The notes: a model not told the origin generated them from the letters alone. 64,000 nt of DNA from Filosporella fistucella (GCA_030077755.1 JAQJZZ010000005.1:1550001-1614000), one strand, 5' to 3'. Numbered from the stretch's first letter, positions 11,027 to 23,059 are shown. Numbers and translations are program-made.

Positions 11027-12669
11027 ATGCAATTGGGAAAGGGGGGTCTGCTAAGGTCAAAGGGAGGCTGCAAGACATGCAAGTATGTGAACCCTTTACC
11101 TCCGTCCCGCATGGTTGATATCACGGCATTTCGGACCAGAAAACACTAACAGTGTGTTCGAAAAGAATCCGACGAGTAAAGTGCGATGAGACAAAACCAG
11201 CATGCCTCCGTTGCCATAGGGATCGACGAAAATGTGATGGCTACTCTCGAGAAAATCATCCGGCAGCACTGCAGAGGAGCACAATGGCACCACCCAAGAG
11301 CGCTCCTCCGCCAGCCACAGCACTACCCATGCTGCCAGAATTCGATGACTCACAGCAACGCCACTCTTTTGCTTTCTTCCTCTCCTGTATCTCAGACGCT
11401 TCTACAGTCTATTTCGGTGCTAATTTCTGGGCCCACCGGGTGCTCCAATTGAGTCTCTCTGAGTCTTCCATCAGATATGGGCTCTGCTCTCTAAGTGCGT
11501 TGCAACAAATTGCTTCTCCTCTTTCACAGGGAAATTCCAACTTGGCTCTCGAACTTCGCAGCTATGCTTTGCAACAGTATAATCATGCTGTCAGATGGAC
11601 GCGCGAACTCCTCGCTGAAACCTTTAATGGCTCTCAGGACAAAATTGTCAAAGGACTCGTTGCTTGTGCACTCTTTGTGTGCTACGAAAACTTCAATGGC
11701 AACTTTCAGCTCTCGGATATGCATCTACAGAATGGATTGAAAATCATTGCCCGAGAGGTGCGGAAATCTGGTAGCGCAGCCGTCCCGAGAGATATCGTAC
11801 AAGTTTTCAAACGACTTGATATCCAGGCAATGTCCCTCCGAGACTCGAAGATACCATATCCAGATCATGTATGCAATGAGCCAATAGAGCTCATCTCGGC
11901 ACCTCCTCCAGTATTCAATACCATAGAGGATTCTGTCGACCTTATCTTGCATGTCTTTCGGCACTTGTTTCGGCGTGCAGCGGGCCTGAATTCTTGTGCC
12001 ATTCCCCAGGAAGAACTCAGATCGGCGACCAAGGTACTAGAGAGATGGGGTTTCGATGTTGAAACTACATTCGAAGCCTCCAATCCGGACAAGAAGGCAG
12101 TTTGTCAGCGTCCCGTTGCGTTACTAAGGATGTATCACATCATCATGAGTATCATCATAGAAACGTACACGGACGTTGTCGGCCGAGAAACGTTGCATGA
12201 TCGTTACCTTGATAAATACAGACAGCTCGTTGAGTTAGCCGATGGATTACTTTCAGATGGATATCTTGCCTCTCCCAAGACTCATGCGACACATTTCTTT
12301 TCCTTCGACATCGGCATGATCTTCCCGCTTTTTTGGACAGCAACCAAATGCCGGGATCCTATCACACGGAGACGTGCTGTCACACTCTTATCTTCAATGC
12401 ACCATCAGGAAGGCACGTGGACATGTACAAATGCTGCAAAGGTCGCAAAGATATTGATTGCTATTGAAGAGGAAGGGCTACTGCCCGGATTCTCACAAGA
12501 AGATGTCCCAGAATTGGCCCGTGTGCATATGGTGAACACTGCTATTGTTTCTGAGAGAGGAGAGATTGTGATGAGCTGTTTACTGAGATCAAATCTGGAT
12601 GGAGACGATTTTGGCTGGTATACACGGGAGGGGAGAGTGGCTTCCGACCTAGAAATTCCTAACATGTGA
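11027..12669 (+). CDS. Zn2Cys6 fungal transcription factor
   Basis: Two exons (11027-11082, 11166-12669) give 519 residues. The intron splits the zinc cluster: exon 1 ends GGCKTC-K and exon 2 resumes IRRVKCDETKPAC, giving C-x2-C-x6-C-x6-C-x2-C-x6-C within residues 15-42 (last part LRCHRDRRKCDGY). This perfect spacing fixes both the start and the acceptor at 11165/11166. The basic IRRVK loop expected for DNA contact is intact. The remainder is helical, as in the fungal-specific regulatory domain (DUF3468-like); no second DNA-binding motif is seen. It is a nuclear, sequence-specific regulator. The neighbouring exporter and QCR8-like gene are possible targets, by position only. A longer frame without the split cluster could mislead automatic annotation, since it lacks the first two cysteines. 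Confidence 0.9.
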
Positions 12670-12880
12670 AGTTATGTCTCGCAGAGTACAGAAACCGTGG
12701 AGAAAGCTGCACGATGTCTTTTGATTTACTGGAAGGTGTATAGAGGACTTAAAAACAATTCAGCAAACAGTACAATTGATCGGCCCCGAAGAGTAACCAG
12801 TACCCATTGCAGCCTCTCGCCTCCTAGATTAGAAATGTCAGTTCCATTCTTCCTGATTTACTTAGCACAAAAGGAATAAC

Positions 12881-13764
12881 TTACTTCTTCTCCTGCAGAC
12901 ACAATATACTCATGATTGTAGTCAGCTGAAATGCCAATCCCTCGGTCTCTTCCCCGATGAATCTAAGCTTCCCTGCCAGTCGTTGCGGATTCAAGTTACG
13001 GTTATGCTTTGCACCACTATATACAGCATAAATCTTCTGTGTTGTTGGGTCCACGAGCTTCAACCCTCTTTTAACTTGGCTATAACATTCCCCTTCGAGA
13101 TCATCAGTAGCAATTGCTTTTACTTCTGGGCCACCGCTGTGTTTCCACTCAAACATTCTTCTCACAATACTGCCGCTACTGTCTTCGAAATTCATACAAA
13201 AATAATGGGTGTCGCTTGTCATAACAGTATCATTGCTCAATTCAATATCTGTCTCCAGAATTTTGGCTCCTTTGTCTCCGAAAGCTGCGGGAAATATCTT
13301 CAAATCTGAGCGTGGACTCATACGGAACCGTGCTTCACCCATGACAGGATAGTCAGCCGTTGGGCCCGAATGTAGTCGCACCGGCGCAATCTCAGATTTA
13401 TTAGTGACAGCTTTATCCATGTGGATGGAGACATAGAAGAGTCCCGGCGGACGAGCTTTGTTCTTCTCATATGGTGGTCCCAAGATAAGAGAAAAATAAT
13501 CAGCCCGGTAAAAGTAAATCGTCCTTTCCGGAGTTAGTATATGTACTGAGGTCGACTTCAACGAGAAACCTACTCTGGGAAAAGTATGTATGAGGTCGGA
13601 GGAGGCTCTTCGTGGGGGGGTCGAGAACTGGATTCTGCGGAATGTGTCGGGCGGTTCACATCCTGGTACGCTGGGAGTTCGCTCGGCTCTTCGTTGTTTG
13701 CGTGCCGCTCATTTTCCATCTCTCGTGTCTTGGACAGACCTTCATGTTGAGTTGTTTCTGCCAT
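12881..13764 (-). CDS. Unknown protein, tubby/LURP-one-like C-terminal half
   Basis: Two exons (13764-13574, 13523-12881) joined by a 50-nt intron with a textbook TACTAAC branch site give 277 residues. The N-terminal 60 residues are polar and proline-rich with LPAY and PPTSY elements (possible WW or arrestin-type ligands). The rest is a run of beta strands: IYFYRADYFSLILGPP, LFYVSIHM, RMFEWKHS, LKLVDPTTQKIYAVYSG, KLRFIGE, and a hydrophobic C-terminal helix FQLTTIMSILCLQEK. The FEWKHS...LKLV...AVY...KLRF...helix order resembles tubby/LURP-one-like beta-barrel proteins common in fungi; this is an inference from pattern, not a search. Function unknown. ATG 13764 is the first ATG in frame. Confidence 0.7.
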
Positions 13765-14413
13765 CGTTTCCTTCCTGTACGCACTTGTCTGAGAGATCCA
13801 GTGCTGGATTAATGATGACAAACTCGTTGATTAAGTACAGATACTAACTAGGGCCGCCTTGTGGATCTAACAGGTCCTTGGCAGGCAAATGTCAACAGAC
13901 GCCCGAGTCGATGGGAGAAGCAATCCAATCTTTCAAACCAGGCGATAAGTCGCGCATATATTTTCCAGAAACATGCTTCACAGAGGCGCAGTCAAATGTC
14001 ATTTGTTGGTCAAATAGACGAGGTGACTTCAGCCTGAACTTTTAATCCTCATGAGGAGATTAGTATCGAATCAAACTCCAGCCCTGTCTGTCGGCCGGAG
14101 CAACTCTTCTACGAATGTCAGGCAGCTGATTAATATGGGTACGTACTCAGTGCAGTGTGGCGTATCTTGGCTGTCAACCTGAGGGATATTCTTGGAGAAA
14201 TTGATACCAGAAAATGTATTTTACTGCGATTTTGAGAATTCTCATAGTTTGCATGCAAAGAATGACACATTCGTCATCCCAGGAGAATGAGGAGAAACGG
14301 TCCAATTGACGCGCGTTGTGTCCCTTCATTTGACCACAAAGTTCTAGGTCCGCTTACAAACATGTTATTGCTTAGATCAGACGGTTTTTGAACAATGCTA
14401 TTAAACTCAGGCT
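13765..14413. other. Intergenic, nothing recognised
   Basis: This is the space 3' of the large GTPase/patatin gene and 5' of the tubby-like gene, both on the minus strand. No open frame worth naming. Confidence 0.5.
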
Positions 14414-17400
14414 CTACAGATTGTCATCTCTGCCTTCTGAATGCGCGTCCTTTTCGCCAATTTGGCTCGTAAGACCGAAATGGCTTTCGAGCTGCCTAAG
14501 TCTTTGCTCCAGCGGAGCTACCTCTTCTCTGCGGATTCGCTCTCTTTCACGTTGCATTCTCATTGCCTCATATACAGAAGGGTAATTGCGAGCATCCGGT
14601 GCATCCAATTCGTGTGGTGAACTGGTACCTGAAGGCGTATTCAGTGATGAAGTTGACAGTGGTTCGGAACGTGCTCCATCGGACGTCGCCACTGCAGAAT
14701 CAAGAGATGGAAAACGAGGCAAGTCAGGTGGTTGCCAATGAGGACGGCGTCTAATGTCACTGCTCGGACCTCGTGAATGTCCTAAAAGTTTTGTTATTAC
14801 ATCTCTTTTGGTTTAATATTCAGAATCCGATGACATACGTGCGAACCTCGTAGCATCTTTGACGAGCGGCCGTGGAAAACCACTCAACGGATACTCATTA
14901 CCCATTGCATATTGAAGTAGTATGTTAACAACGCTTGATGTCTGCCGTAACTTGATACTGATATTTGGCATCTGAAAGCAAAGGTGGGTGATCATATTAT
15001 CTATCACTGAGGGTGGAATTTCGATGTGCTGGGGTTTACTAGAATGTTGTCGGACGACAAAATCGACACCCATAAATTTGCCATTTTGAAGCAGCCTTCC
15101 GATTTCGCATATTTCAGGAGTGCCATCAGGTATACGGCATCGGATTTGTCCTGTAGAGTTCAGCAGTGTCAAGCATGAAGTACCCAAAGACTAACCAGGT
15201 AAAGAGAGGCCATCTTCCAAAGTATCCTGAGGTTTCCCAGTCTGATCGAAGTAGAAGAGTGTTGCAATTGATCTTGCAGCAAGAGATCTGATTTCTTCTG
15301 GGTCGATTTGATTCTTCGCCATTGCTCGCAGAGGTTCGATTGACTTAACGTCATCCATTGAGGGTAGCTCTGTTGCATCGATGTTGAATCGAAGAAAGCC
15401 TCCAGGAACACTGGACTTTTTTCGAATTGATATCAGATAATTGTCCCAATTCTTTTCACAAGTTTGATCAAATGATGAAATCTTTTTCGGTATGTCTCTA
15501 TTGGATCTTGCACGTAATATTCTTTTCCCAAAGTTGGAAGGAGATTCTGTTCTGACTGGTAGAAAAGAGCCACTGTCAACCCCAGTTCCAAGTGATAAAA
15601 AAATGTCTGGCAGAATTTCCTGCGATGATGGCCAGAGGGACCGGATCTCGGAATCAGCTATGGTTATAGGGTTGATATGAGCGAGTTTGCTGCCATACAT
15701 TACACAAGATGCGTCGGGTTTGAACTGCTTGAAAACCTGCGGATGTGCCATCGACGCTCGAACGCTGGAAAACTCAGTAAATGTCTCGTTTAAGCTAAAA
15801 GATAAGGGGACATGTACACTTCCCAAATTTTTGCTCCTTGTTCTGAATGGCCGCTAATCACTATTAAGGTTAGGGGAGGCTTCACATGGCATAGCTCTGT
15901 ACCCACATTTATCAGAAGCAGCGCGAATATAATTTGAGAAAATCACAGTGTGTCCGGTAGATGTCGAAGCAGGAATCACAAGTTTCGTGTCAGTTCCCAC
16001 CCGCCCATTCAGGGTAGAGCCTCCAAACAAACTCTGAAGTTCCGGGAAAGTATCTCTAAGAGATCGTTCAAGTAGAGCCGCACCGTATTTACAGTTCGAT
16101 GCAGCGATTTTTGAGACTTTGCGGCGATTACTTGAAGCAAAAGCCCGTTCGACGATATACAAGAACCTTTTTGAACAGTCATCCAGTGTCCAATGGCAAT
16201 TTAGCAAACCGAGGGCAATAACAGCACCACTCCTAGGGTAGAATCAGTTTCAGTCCTGAGTTCTTGAATCAATTACGTAGATTACCCTTGCGCCACGATA
16301 ATGTCAAAGAAGAACTGGATGGGGATTTTCCCATTAAGCTCTTGGTCGAGAAGCCGTAGTATTTCTAGTTGAATAATAGAGCGAACACCACCACTAAATT
16401 GGTGAGCCTGTGTTGGCATAGGAGGGTGGGTGTGGGGCAGAATACTCATCTAGAACCAGCGCTCGAACGCCTGCCGCTTCTGGTTTGATATATATAGATC
16501 TCGGCTGGCAACGGCCATATGACTCAAAGGGACACTCGTGAATCTGAACGACCGTTGCGCCTCTTGCTCGTCCATAGGCTCTTACACAAAATGTGCAAAG
16601 AATATGTCCACAGGATAGTGAGTGCTCTGGAGTCTCAAAAAGGCAACACCAGCAGACGCTACTATTGTGTAGGCTTATGGATCCCACTTTCGAGTCCATA
16701 CTGCTCGGCCTATGAAAGAACTCATGTAGGTTGAGACGATGAATACGAGCTGCTGCTCCTGCTTGATTCTCACCAGAGTCCGTCGCTTCTGCCAGTTGCC
16801 CGATCAGCTGTTCGAGACGGAAATAAGCTCCAGCGTGAAATTCATCTCTATTGTTGGCGAATGAGAATTTAGCTTCGTACCCACCACGGGCGAAAATTCT
16901 TCCATCCTTCAGCTGATGGCCCTTTGATTCGTGTCCACAACGGACATTCACACATCTATAGAGTAGAGCAGAAGCTCGCATGTTGTATCCGAATTCGAGC
17001 GTACTGAGATGAGACTGAAGGTGAGCGGGAATGTTTCCACGCATAATATATTCACATGGCCAGTGTCGATCACAAAAATCTCTCAATGCTGCATCCAAAT
17101 GATCCAAGTATTGTGGGAAGATATGATTTGCCGTGCCTAGATATTGTTAGTGACCGTAAAAGCTTTGAGAATGCAAAGGCAAAATTTGACCCAGAACATT
17201 ATGTCTCACTGCATCTAGCATAATACAAGAAGCGATGAAGCGGCCTAGCTTGTTGAATATGACATTGGCATCTGGACGCTTTTCTTCGTTCCGCGTGGAA
17301 ATTGCCAGCTTAAGAATGTTTCCTCCAAAGTTTGATGGAATGGGATTGTGCAGGAAGGATGCTTGGACAAAATCAAAAGGTACGTCGAGCGTCTTAGAAT

Positions 17401-18939
17401 AATGGTCGAATGCATAATCAAGGTAATTTTGGAGCTCTTCCGTATTTAGAAGCATTCTCAACTCTGATTTTCGGGCTCTAGCTGCTTGACATCCCATTTC
17501 GATCTCGAGGTAAAGCTTTTGTTCTTGTTCATGAACAAGATTAGGATTCGTGTCGGATGGTAAGCGGACGACCTGATACGTTAGTCATATACATCCACTC
17601 CACGGCCAATACTCACACGGACCGAACTGTAGTAGCAATTCATTAGTTGCTCAACAGTCTCGATCTCACGACCACGATCTTTCCAGAATTTGGCGTAGTG
17701 ACCAAAGGTCACATTTTGATTTACCGTTTTGGATAAGGAATCGAAGAGAGATTTAGTGGCAACATCGACGTCCCAGAGAACTGGTTCAATACCGATCTCC
17801 GACGCATTAAAGATGATAATTGCGTAAGGAAGGATTGGCTGGTTGCAAGCAGTTTCTAACGCCGCAGAAGCCCACTCGATAAGTCGTTCTAAGACAGTTT
17901 CTATGACTCTGTCGCAGATGTTAGTATGTACCTTTTCGGATTGCCATTGTCACAACCTTGGATTCCTGTGCACGAATATGACAACGTCTGAGAAAGTGAA
18001 AAGAAGACGAGGGTAAAAGTTTGACACGGCAAAGTGCCTTGTTCGTTCGGTTCTTGAATTTGCCCAATGTAGTATACGGCTGGAAGAGAACTGCTTTTCG
18101 GTAGGAACGTGGTCCTCGTCATCTAATGGACCAACCAATGACTCCCTCTTATTTCGATATTCTGTGGCCAACGGATCTCGTTCTCCGCCATCCAACCCTT
18201 CACAGTCAGCGTACAGCAAAGGGCATTCAGTAAGGAATGTAGATGGATCCATGTATAAATGTACGTCCTCCGAAGTTGGAACCTCCCTTCCTGGAACACC
18301 TACGACCGGAAAAGTCGCTGCAACGCCTAGTGTTGCTTTGAGCTGAATGAGGAGTTTGATGATAGTAGATTTCCCGGCACCTGTTTGACCAACAAACGAG
18401 ACTAAACTTGGCGTGCGGCTACTTGACATGCGTGGAATCGCATCTCGGGATATGGTTTGGCGAATAAAGGGCGAAGAAGTGGTCCTTGTAGTCATTATCT
18501 CGCCATACCTGCCATAGTCCTGGAGGGAAATCGGCCTTTCATTGTCCTTGTCTCTGATAATGCCTGATTTGGCCATGTTAGCTACGTAGACAGCTGTGGG
18601 GGGAGGGGGGGATGAGGTACCAAACCAAGCGGTATCTTCATCGTTTGCCAGCCTCTCTTCCAGTGTGGAATTGTCCTTAGAAGAAGAGAAGGCAGGTTGG
18701 ACAAGCTTATAAATGTCCATTGGGACTTTTTCATGAGGCGCATTTCTAGATCGCGACGACTTGTTCCTCTTTGGACTATGCGCTGCCTGGGCTTCCCAAC
18801 ATCTCGAGCAAAAAGTGCACTTGCAAGGCTGACAGAAGTACAATTCGTTTTCGCCATCGCTGGCTTCACATCCACATACACCACAAGATCCCTCTCCTTC
18901 GACGTCCGAGTCTGTTATATCTTCCTCAATATCTGTCAT
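14414..18939 (-). CDS. Cys-cluster/P-loop GTPase/RING/patatin-like fusion, probable pseudo-phospholipase
   Basis: Ten exons (18939-17957, 17908-17617, 17572-17191, 17136-16446, 16393-16286, 16232-15903, 15853-15818, 15764-15196, 15150-14839, 14781-14414) total 4071 nt, exactly 1357 codons; introns are 34-60 nt. Domains in order: cysteine cluster, residues 19-54 (eight Cys and a His); P-loop GQTGAGKST at 184-192 with DCEGLDGGE at 245-253, as in GB1/dynamin-type GTPases, and a degenerate G4 (FNASE); RING-like CWCC...CGHILCTFC, about 714-762; patatin-like domain from LDDGGVR (780-786) to LSLGTG, about 995; C-terminal coiled coil RQRER-type segment, about 1305-1340. The nucleophile elbow reads IVAQGSGA instead of IVGTSTGG, and the DGG motif reads MYG (963-965), so phospholipase activity is unlikely. 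Possibly a signalling or incompatibility protein; cytoplasmic, no signal peptide. Confidence 0.8.
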
Positions 18940-19457
18940 AATTTTTGGTTGAGTTTACTAGACGTGAGTATCAAACAATAACCATTATGATTGCAAACGT
19001 GGAAGGCGGGGCAAGGTACTTGATTTATCCCTTCGGTAACATCCCGAAATGGAAGGATATGTCTCAGCCCTGCGCAGCCAGCAGACGCCTATCTTTCGTG
19101 GTCTCCCGATTCATTCATGACAACAAACCAGAGTAACACAGAGCCAGAATGCCCCTTTCAATACTAATATATGATTGGTAGGATACCATGCATACCATGC
19201 AGAAATGGCCAGGCTTTGAGAAAGATAGAACGAAATTGTCCATCCGTGGTCCAGAAATGTAGTCTGAAGAAACTCCTCGTCGCAATGATTTGCGGACTAC
19301 TGATCCCTCAAGGTGAGTCAGTGATAGGAAGATGAGTCGCAAAAATAACTCAGTATCAGTTATTGCTCAAATCAGAGTGCCAGGGAAAACATCGAATTGC
19401 ATTTGTAACCCAGGTATTGTCCGACAGCCTAACGCGCCCGAATCCCAAGATACATTT
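18940..19457. other. Intergenic, nothing recognised
   Basis: Promoter region of the GTPase/patatin gene and 3' region of the thioredoxin-domain gene. No supported feature. Confidence 0.5.
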
Positions 19458-20192
19458 CTAATCACCTCCCAGATCTGCAATTGTTCCAAGCTTCTTTCCC
19501 ACCTTTGTTGCCGCCCCAGTTCTCTTCTCGCCCGTCTTCGTACCGGTGGAGGAAGATCCGGAGCCCATGCGGTTGACATTAAATGGACTATTCTCTGCAG
19601 CCAGATATGCGTCGAGAGAGAACAAGCTGATAAAGTAAAGACCGAGAAATCCAATTATTGAATCGATGAGACCTTTGAAATTGAAAGGTCTAGAAAGAGA
19701 TGTTCCTCGCTGAGGTGTTCCCCCCAACGTCCGACCAACTGAGGAATATACCGGTTTAGCTGGCCCAGCAAGCTTGACTGCAGCCTCAATGGCGTTCATG
19801 AGGCCTCCACGGTCTGCGCCTTGGATGGTGTTGATAACTGAGCCGGACCGAAATATCAGGAACGTTGGCATCCTGCAGACCTGTTAGTCTTGAAATGTAC
19901 CATGAGCAATCTCTACGTACGCTCTGACACCATACTGCTGTGCGATCGCTTGCTGGTTGTCGACATTTACCTTGGTAAATGTAACCTTATTTGGCTTTGA
20001 ATGCTTTGCAGCGAGTGATTCGTAAACTGGAGAGATGGTTTTGCAAGGTCCACACCAATCTGCATAAACTGGTGGAGGATGTTAGGTACTTGATGTGTCC
20101 TGCTTGTGAAAGAGCTTACAGTCTGCAATCACAATAGTTGATGTGCTCAACAGCTTACTGAACTCCGCTGATGATCCAATACTGACAGACAT
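19458..20192 (-). CDS. Thioredoxin-domain protein with C-terminal membrane anchor
   Basis: Three exons (20192-20120, 20068-19921, 19872-19458) join in frame to 211 residues. Residues 1-105 are a complete thioredoxin fold: IVIADFYADWCGPCKTI with the redox pair Cys30/Cys33, KVNVDNQQAIAQQYGV, and the cis-proline in RAMPTFLIF. The second half carries a hydrophobic segment, GLIDSIIGFLGLYFISLFSL, at about 150-172, followed by a Gly/Ser/Thr/Lys-rich tail, so the protein is probably tail-anchored with the thioredoxin domain in the cytosol. Fungal homologues with this layout are known, but the partner is not. It starts 124 bp from the divergently transcribed SPOUT methyltransferase gene, so the two probably share a promoter. 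Confidence 0.85.
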
Positions 20193-20316
20193 TTTGACTG
20201 TATTGCTGGGGGTACTGAGAGTGAAATGGAGGGGAAAGCGTGAGATTGATAATCTGATCTTGATATCTGGCTGTTCCTGGAGAATTACGCACAGACCATC
20301 GAATTCTGCCGCTTTT
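20193..20316. promoter_or_regulatory. Compact bidirectional promoter
   Basis: Only about 124 bp separate the start codon of the thioredoxin-domain gene (minus) from the likely start of the SPOUT gene (plus). No specific motif is claimed. The SPOUT start is uncertain, so the gap may be longer. Confidence 0.4.
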
Positions 20317-21630
20317 ATGGAGTCACCGCCTAATAATTTATTGGATGGGATTTCAGATTTCCAAACAAAACATTTACAACAATGGGGAGAGGTGAAACAA
20401 ATGCAAAGGCGAGACTCTTCTTCGGGAAGATGTAATCAAATCATTGTGCTAATATTCAACAGAAGCGGAAGCGTCAAGCTGAGGCCAAAACCGGCGCCAA
20501 TAGCATCTCTACAGACAGCCCCTCCACAAAGCCTGCTACCATAGCTCCTGTTGAAGTTGATACCACGAAACCCACTGCTATATTCCAGCCAACAAAAGGG
20601 AGAGAATGGACGGTCAGCGTGGCATTACCTGGCAGTATAATAGCGAAGTACTTTTTCGAACCAATAATTAGCAGGAACTTACTGACTCTTCAGTGCCCAA
20701 GCTCATGATCAACGAACATCCCTCGCCGGCCACATCGCTCGCGCACTTTCAGTCTTCTGCGTGGATGAAGTTATAATTTTCTCGGATGGCCACACTCATG
20801 GTGGCAAACGACACCATCACCGCGCACACTCGCATTCCCACCAAGCAGACCCCTCACAAGACGAGTACACAGGAACCTCAGACCCAGATCACTTTCTCAT
20901 CCACCTCCTCAGCTACCTCGAAACACCTCCCCATCTGCGGAAACACTTATTCCCACTGCACGCGAATCTGCGTACAGCTGGAACGTTGCCTAGTCTAGAC
21001 CTACCTCATCACTTGAGACCTGACGAATGGTGTCCGTACAGAGAAGGTGTCACACTCCCAGGAGCAGATGAACATGGAACATTTGTTGAGGCTGGACTGA
21101 GGATACCTGTCACAGTCAAGGAGCAAATTCCACCGAATACAAGAGTCACTTTGAAATTTCAGCCGGAAGCACAAGATGCCAATTCTGATTCGAAGCGCGA
21201 GGTTATTCTGGCAGATGCAGTAAATCCTGATGAGCCAAGAGAAGAGAGTGGATATTACTGGGGTTTCAATGTTAGAAAGGCTGGCAGCCTAGGTGATGTT
21301 TTTACAGAGTGTCCCTACGATGGCGGTTATGATATCAGTATAGGAACGTCCGAGAGAGGTGTCTGTGTTGAAGAATTGTATTTAGAGAACAAAGAGCAGA
21401 AGCTTGGCAATTTCAAGCACTTGCTCATTGTGTTCGGAGGAGTTGCTGGCTTAGAAGTGGCTGTTAAAAATGATGAAGAACTACAAAAGCTAGGGGTAAT
21501 AGATCCTAAAGCTATGTTTGATAGATGGGTAAATGTCTGTCCTGGACAAGGAAGCAGGACAATTAGAACCGAGGAAGCTGTATGGATTGGGCTTATGGGC
21601 CTAAGAAGGCTGGTCGTCAATAATGAATGA
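20317..21630 (+). CDS. SPOUT-family RNA methyltransferase (SPOUT1/C9orf114-like)
   Basis: Exons 20317-20391, 20463-20647 and 20694-21630 join in frame to 398 residues. The SPOUT domain is clear: TVSVALPGSII, then NAQAHDQRTSLAGHIARAL across the second intron, then CVDEVIIFSDG; the C-terminal half has GYYWGFNVRKAGSLGDVFTE, HLLIVFGGVAGLEVAV and CPGQGSRTIRTEEAVWIGL, the trefoil-knot SAM-binding region of the DUF171/SPOUT1 family. The KKRKR-type basic N terminus suggests nuclear or nucleolar location. A His-rich insertion, HTHGGKRHHHRAHSHSH, lies after the first beta strand of the domain. The family is implicated in rRNA or other RNA base methylation. The first exon is the weakest part: the frame and splice fit, but its sequence is not conserved enough for me to be sure of the start. 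Confidence 0.8.
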
Positions 21631-21957
21631 ATGAATAAATGATATCCACACTATTTATCAGAATCTCAGAAAATTTCTACTCGCAGAGTGCGTAGCGAAG
21701 CAGTGGAAACGTCCAAAGAGTAAAATAACACTCTCTCCCCAATTCAGAATAATTTTAAGTTAACTTTACTCTCTCTCAGGCGAGCTATTTTGTGGTAGTT
21801 TGTAAATATTTTGATATTAATACGTAATTCCAGAATAGATCTAGTATAATTGTCGTGTAGAAATAGGATCTCATAACCTTAGCACCCATGCTACTTATCT
21901 AATTGTGAAGACAGTGTCCCAGTAACGATAGTAAGAAACTTACCTTGGCCCACCCTC

Positions 21958-22493
21958 TCATGAATAAGGTGGACGAGCAAACGGACAAACACACTGATAT
22001 GTATTTGTGTAGCCACCATTATACTGCTCGCAGTTACAATCTCCATAGCTTCGAAACTGGAGATCATACGTGAAACTCGGGTAATCATAGTCCTGCCCCG
22101 GAAAATGTTCTGTATGAAGCGTTACGCGTCTCTCAACACTTAACTCAAAAGCCCATATAGCTAGAGTCTCGCCTTCAAGAATTGAGTCCTTTTTGGGACC
22201 GCGATACTCACAATTGGAGCTAAGGACAGCGGCTTCGGCCCAACCTCTGCCGAAAGTACTGGTGATAGAGCTAGAGTTGGTCTAGTAAGTGAGTTTACAG
22301 GAGCCGGGTTGCATTTGTGGATCGCACATATCTTTCAGGTGGTCGACAGGAACAATGGTAATTGGGGTACTTCCTCCGGCTATGCGAGGGTGGGCTCCTC
22401 CGGAATTGTTGGTCAGGGCTAGCGCAAGACTACTGCAGCAGAGAAGCCAGTGGAAGCTGCGCCTAAGACGAGGAGGATGTTAGAAATTTGCAT
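21958..22493 (-). pseudogene. Decayed small secreted cysteine-rich protein gene
   Basis: Reading down from ATG 22493 gives a signal peptide (MQISNILLVLGAASTGFSAA) that runs into a stop within a few codons. Shifting one base restores SLALALTNNSGGAHPRI and a long frame that continues to a TGA at 21958, interrupted once by TAG after GSCKLTY. The frame encodes about eight cysteines (CDP, CKLTY, NCEYRG, DCNCEQY, QCVCPF) and many Gly/Asn/Tyr, the look of an apoplastic effector-like or cell-surface protein. With one frameshift and one nonsense codon and no workable intron to remove the TAG (the candidate would be 17 nt), I call it a pseudogene. The ancestral function is not recognisable. Confidence 0.65.
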
Positions 22494-23059
22494 TTTGATA
22501 TTCTTTGTAGTAATTTTCCTTTATCGATAATTTGATTTGGTTCGGGTGATTGTATTTCCGTTCTTAATTGGTATATTTATTTCGGATGTGACGGATTTGG
22601 TAAGGAAGAAAGTTCATATCAAGTCGGAGATGGGAACAAAGCGACGATAGTGATATATAGGATTGTTTGATGAGCAAACAATAATTTGCGGTAGCTTGTT
22701 CTTCACCCAAAGGATAGTGTCCAACAGCATTGCCATGTTCGAAGGGTTATGGAAGAAACGCTACTGATAGCTCAAGGAAGAATTCGCTGCAAGGAAATGG
22801 TTTGAAAATGATTCGCCGTCGCGAAAGTATTATTTTCCATCAAGCTGATTGTTAGAACAATGAATAATAGTATTATAAGCTTCGATTGTTGTTGTTGTTG
22901 AAGTATATAGGAAAGACAGCCGAAGCATCCTCCCTGACCATCTAAAGATGAACTCTCGGATAGGTATGGCTGACAACAAGACATAAATATGTTGGCAAAT
23001 TGAGCTTCGGCGTGTAATGAATCAGAATATGACTTTCATAGAACATGATGTCATTGAGT
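22494..23059. other. Intergenic, nothing recognised
   Basis: AT-rich 3' flank of the aquaglyceroporin gene and 5' flank of the secreted-protein relic. A short GTTGTT run lies near 22886-22900. No supported gene. Confidence 0.5.

Noticed and set aside
13524..13573. Apparent frameshift inside the tubby-like gene
   Set aside because: Explained by a 50-nt intron with GTAGGT donor, TACTAAC branch site and AAAG acceptor.
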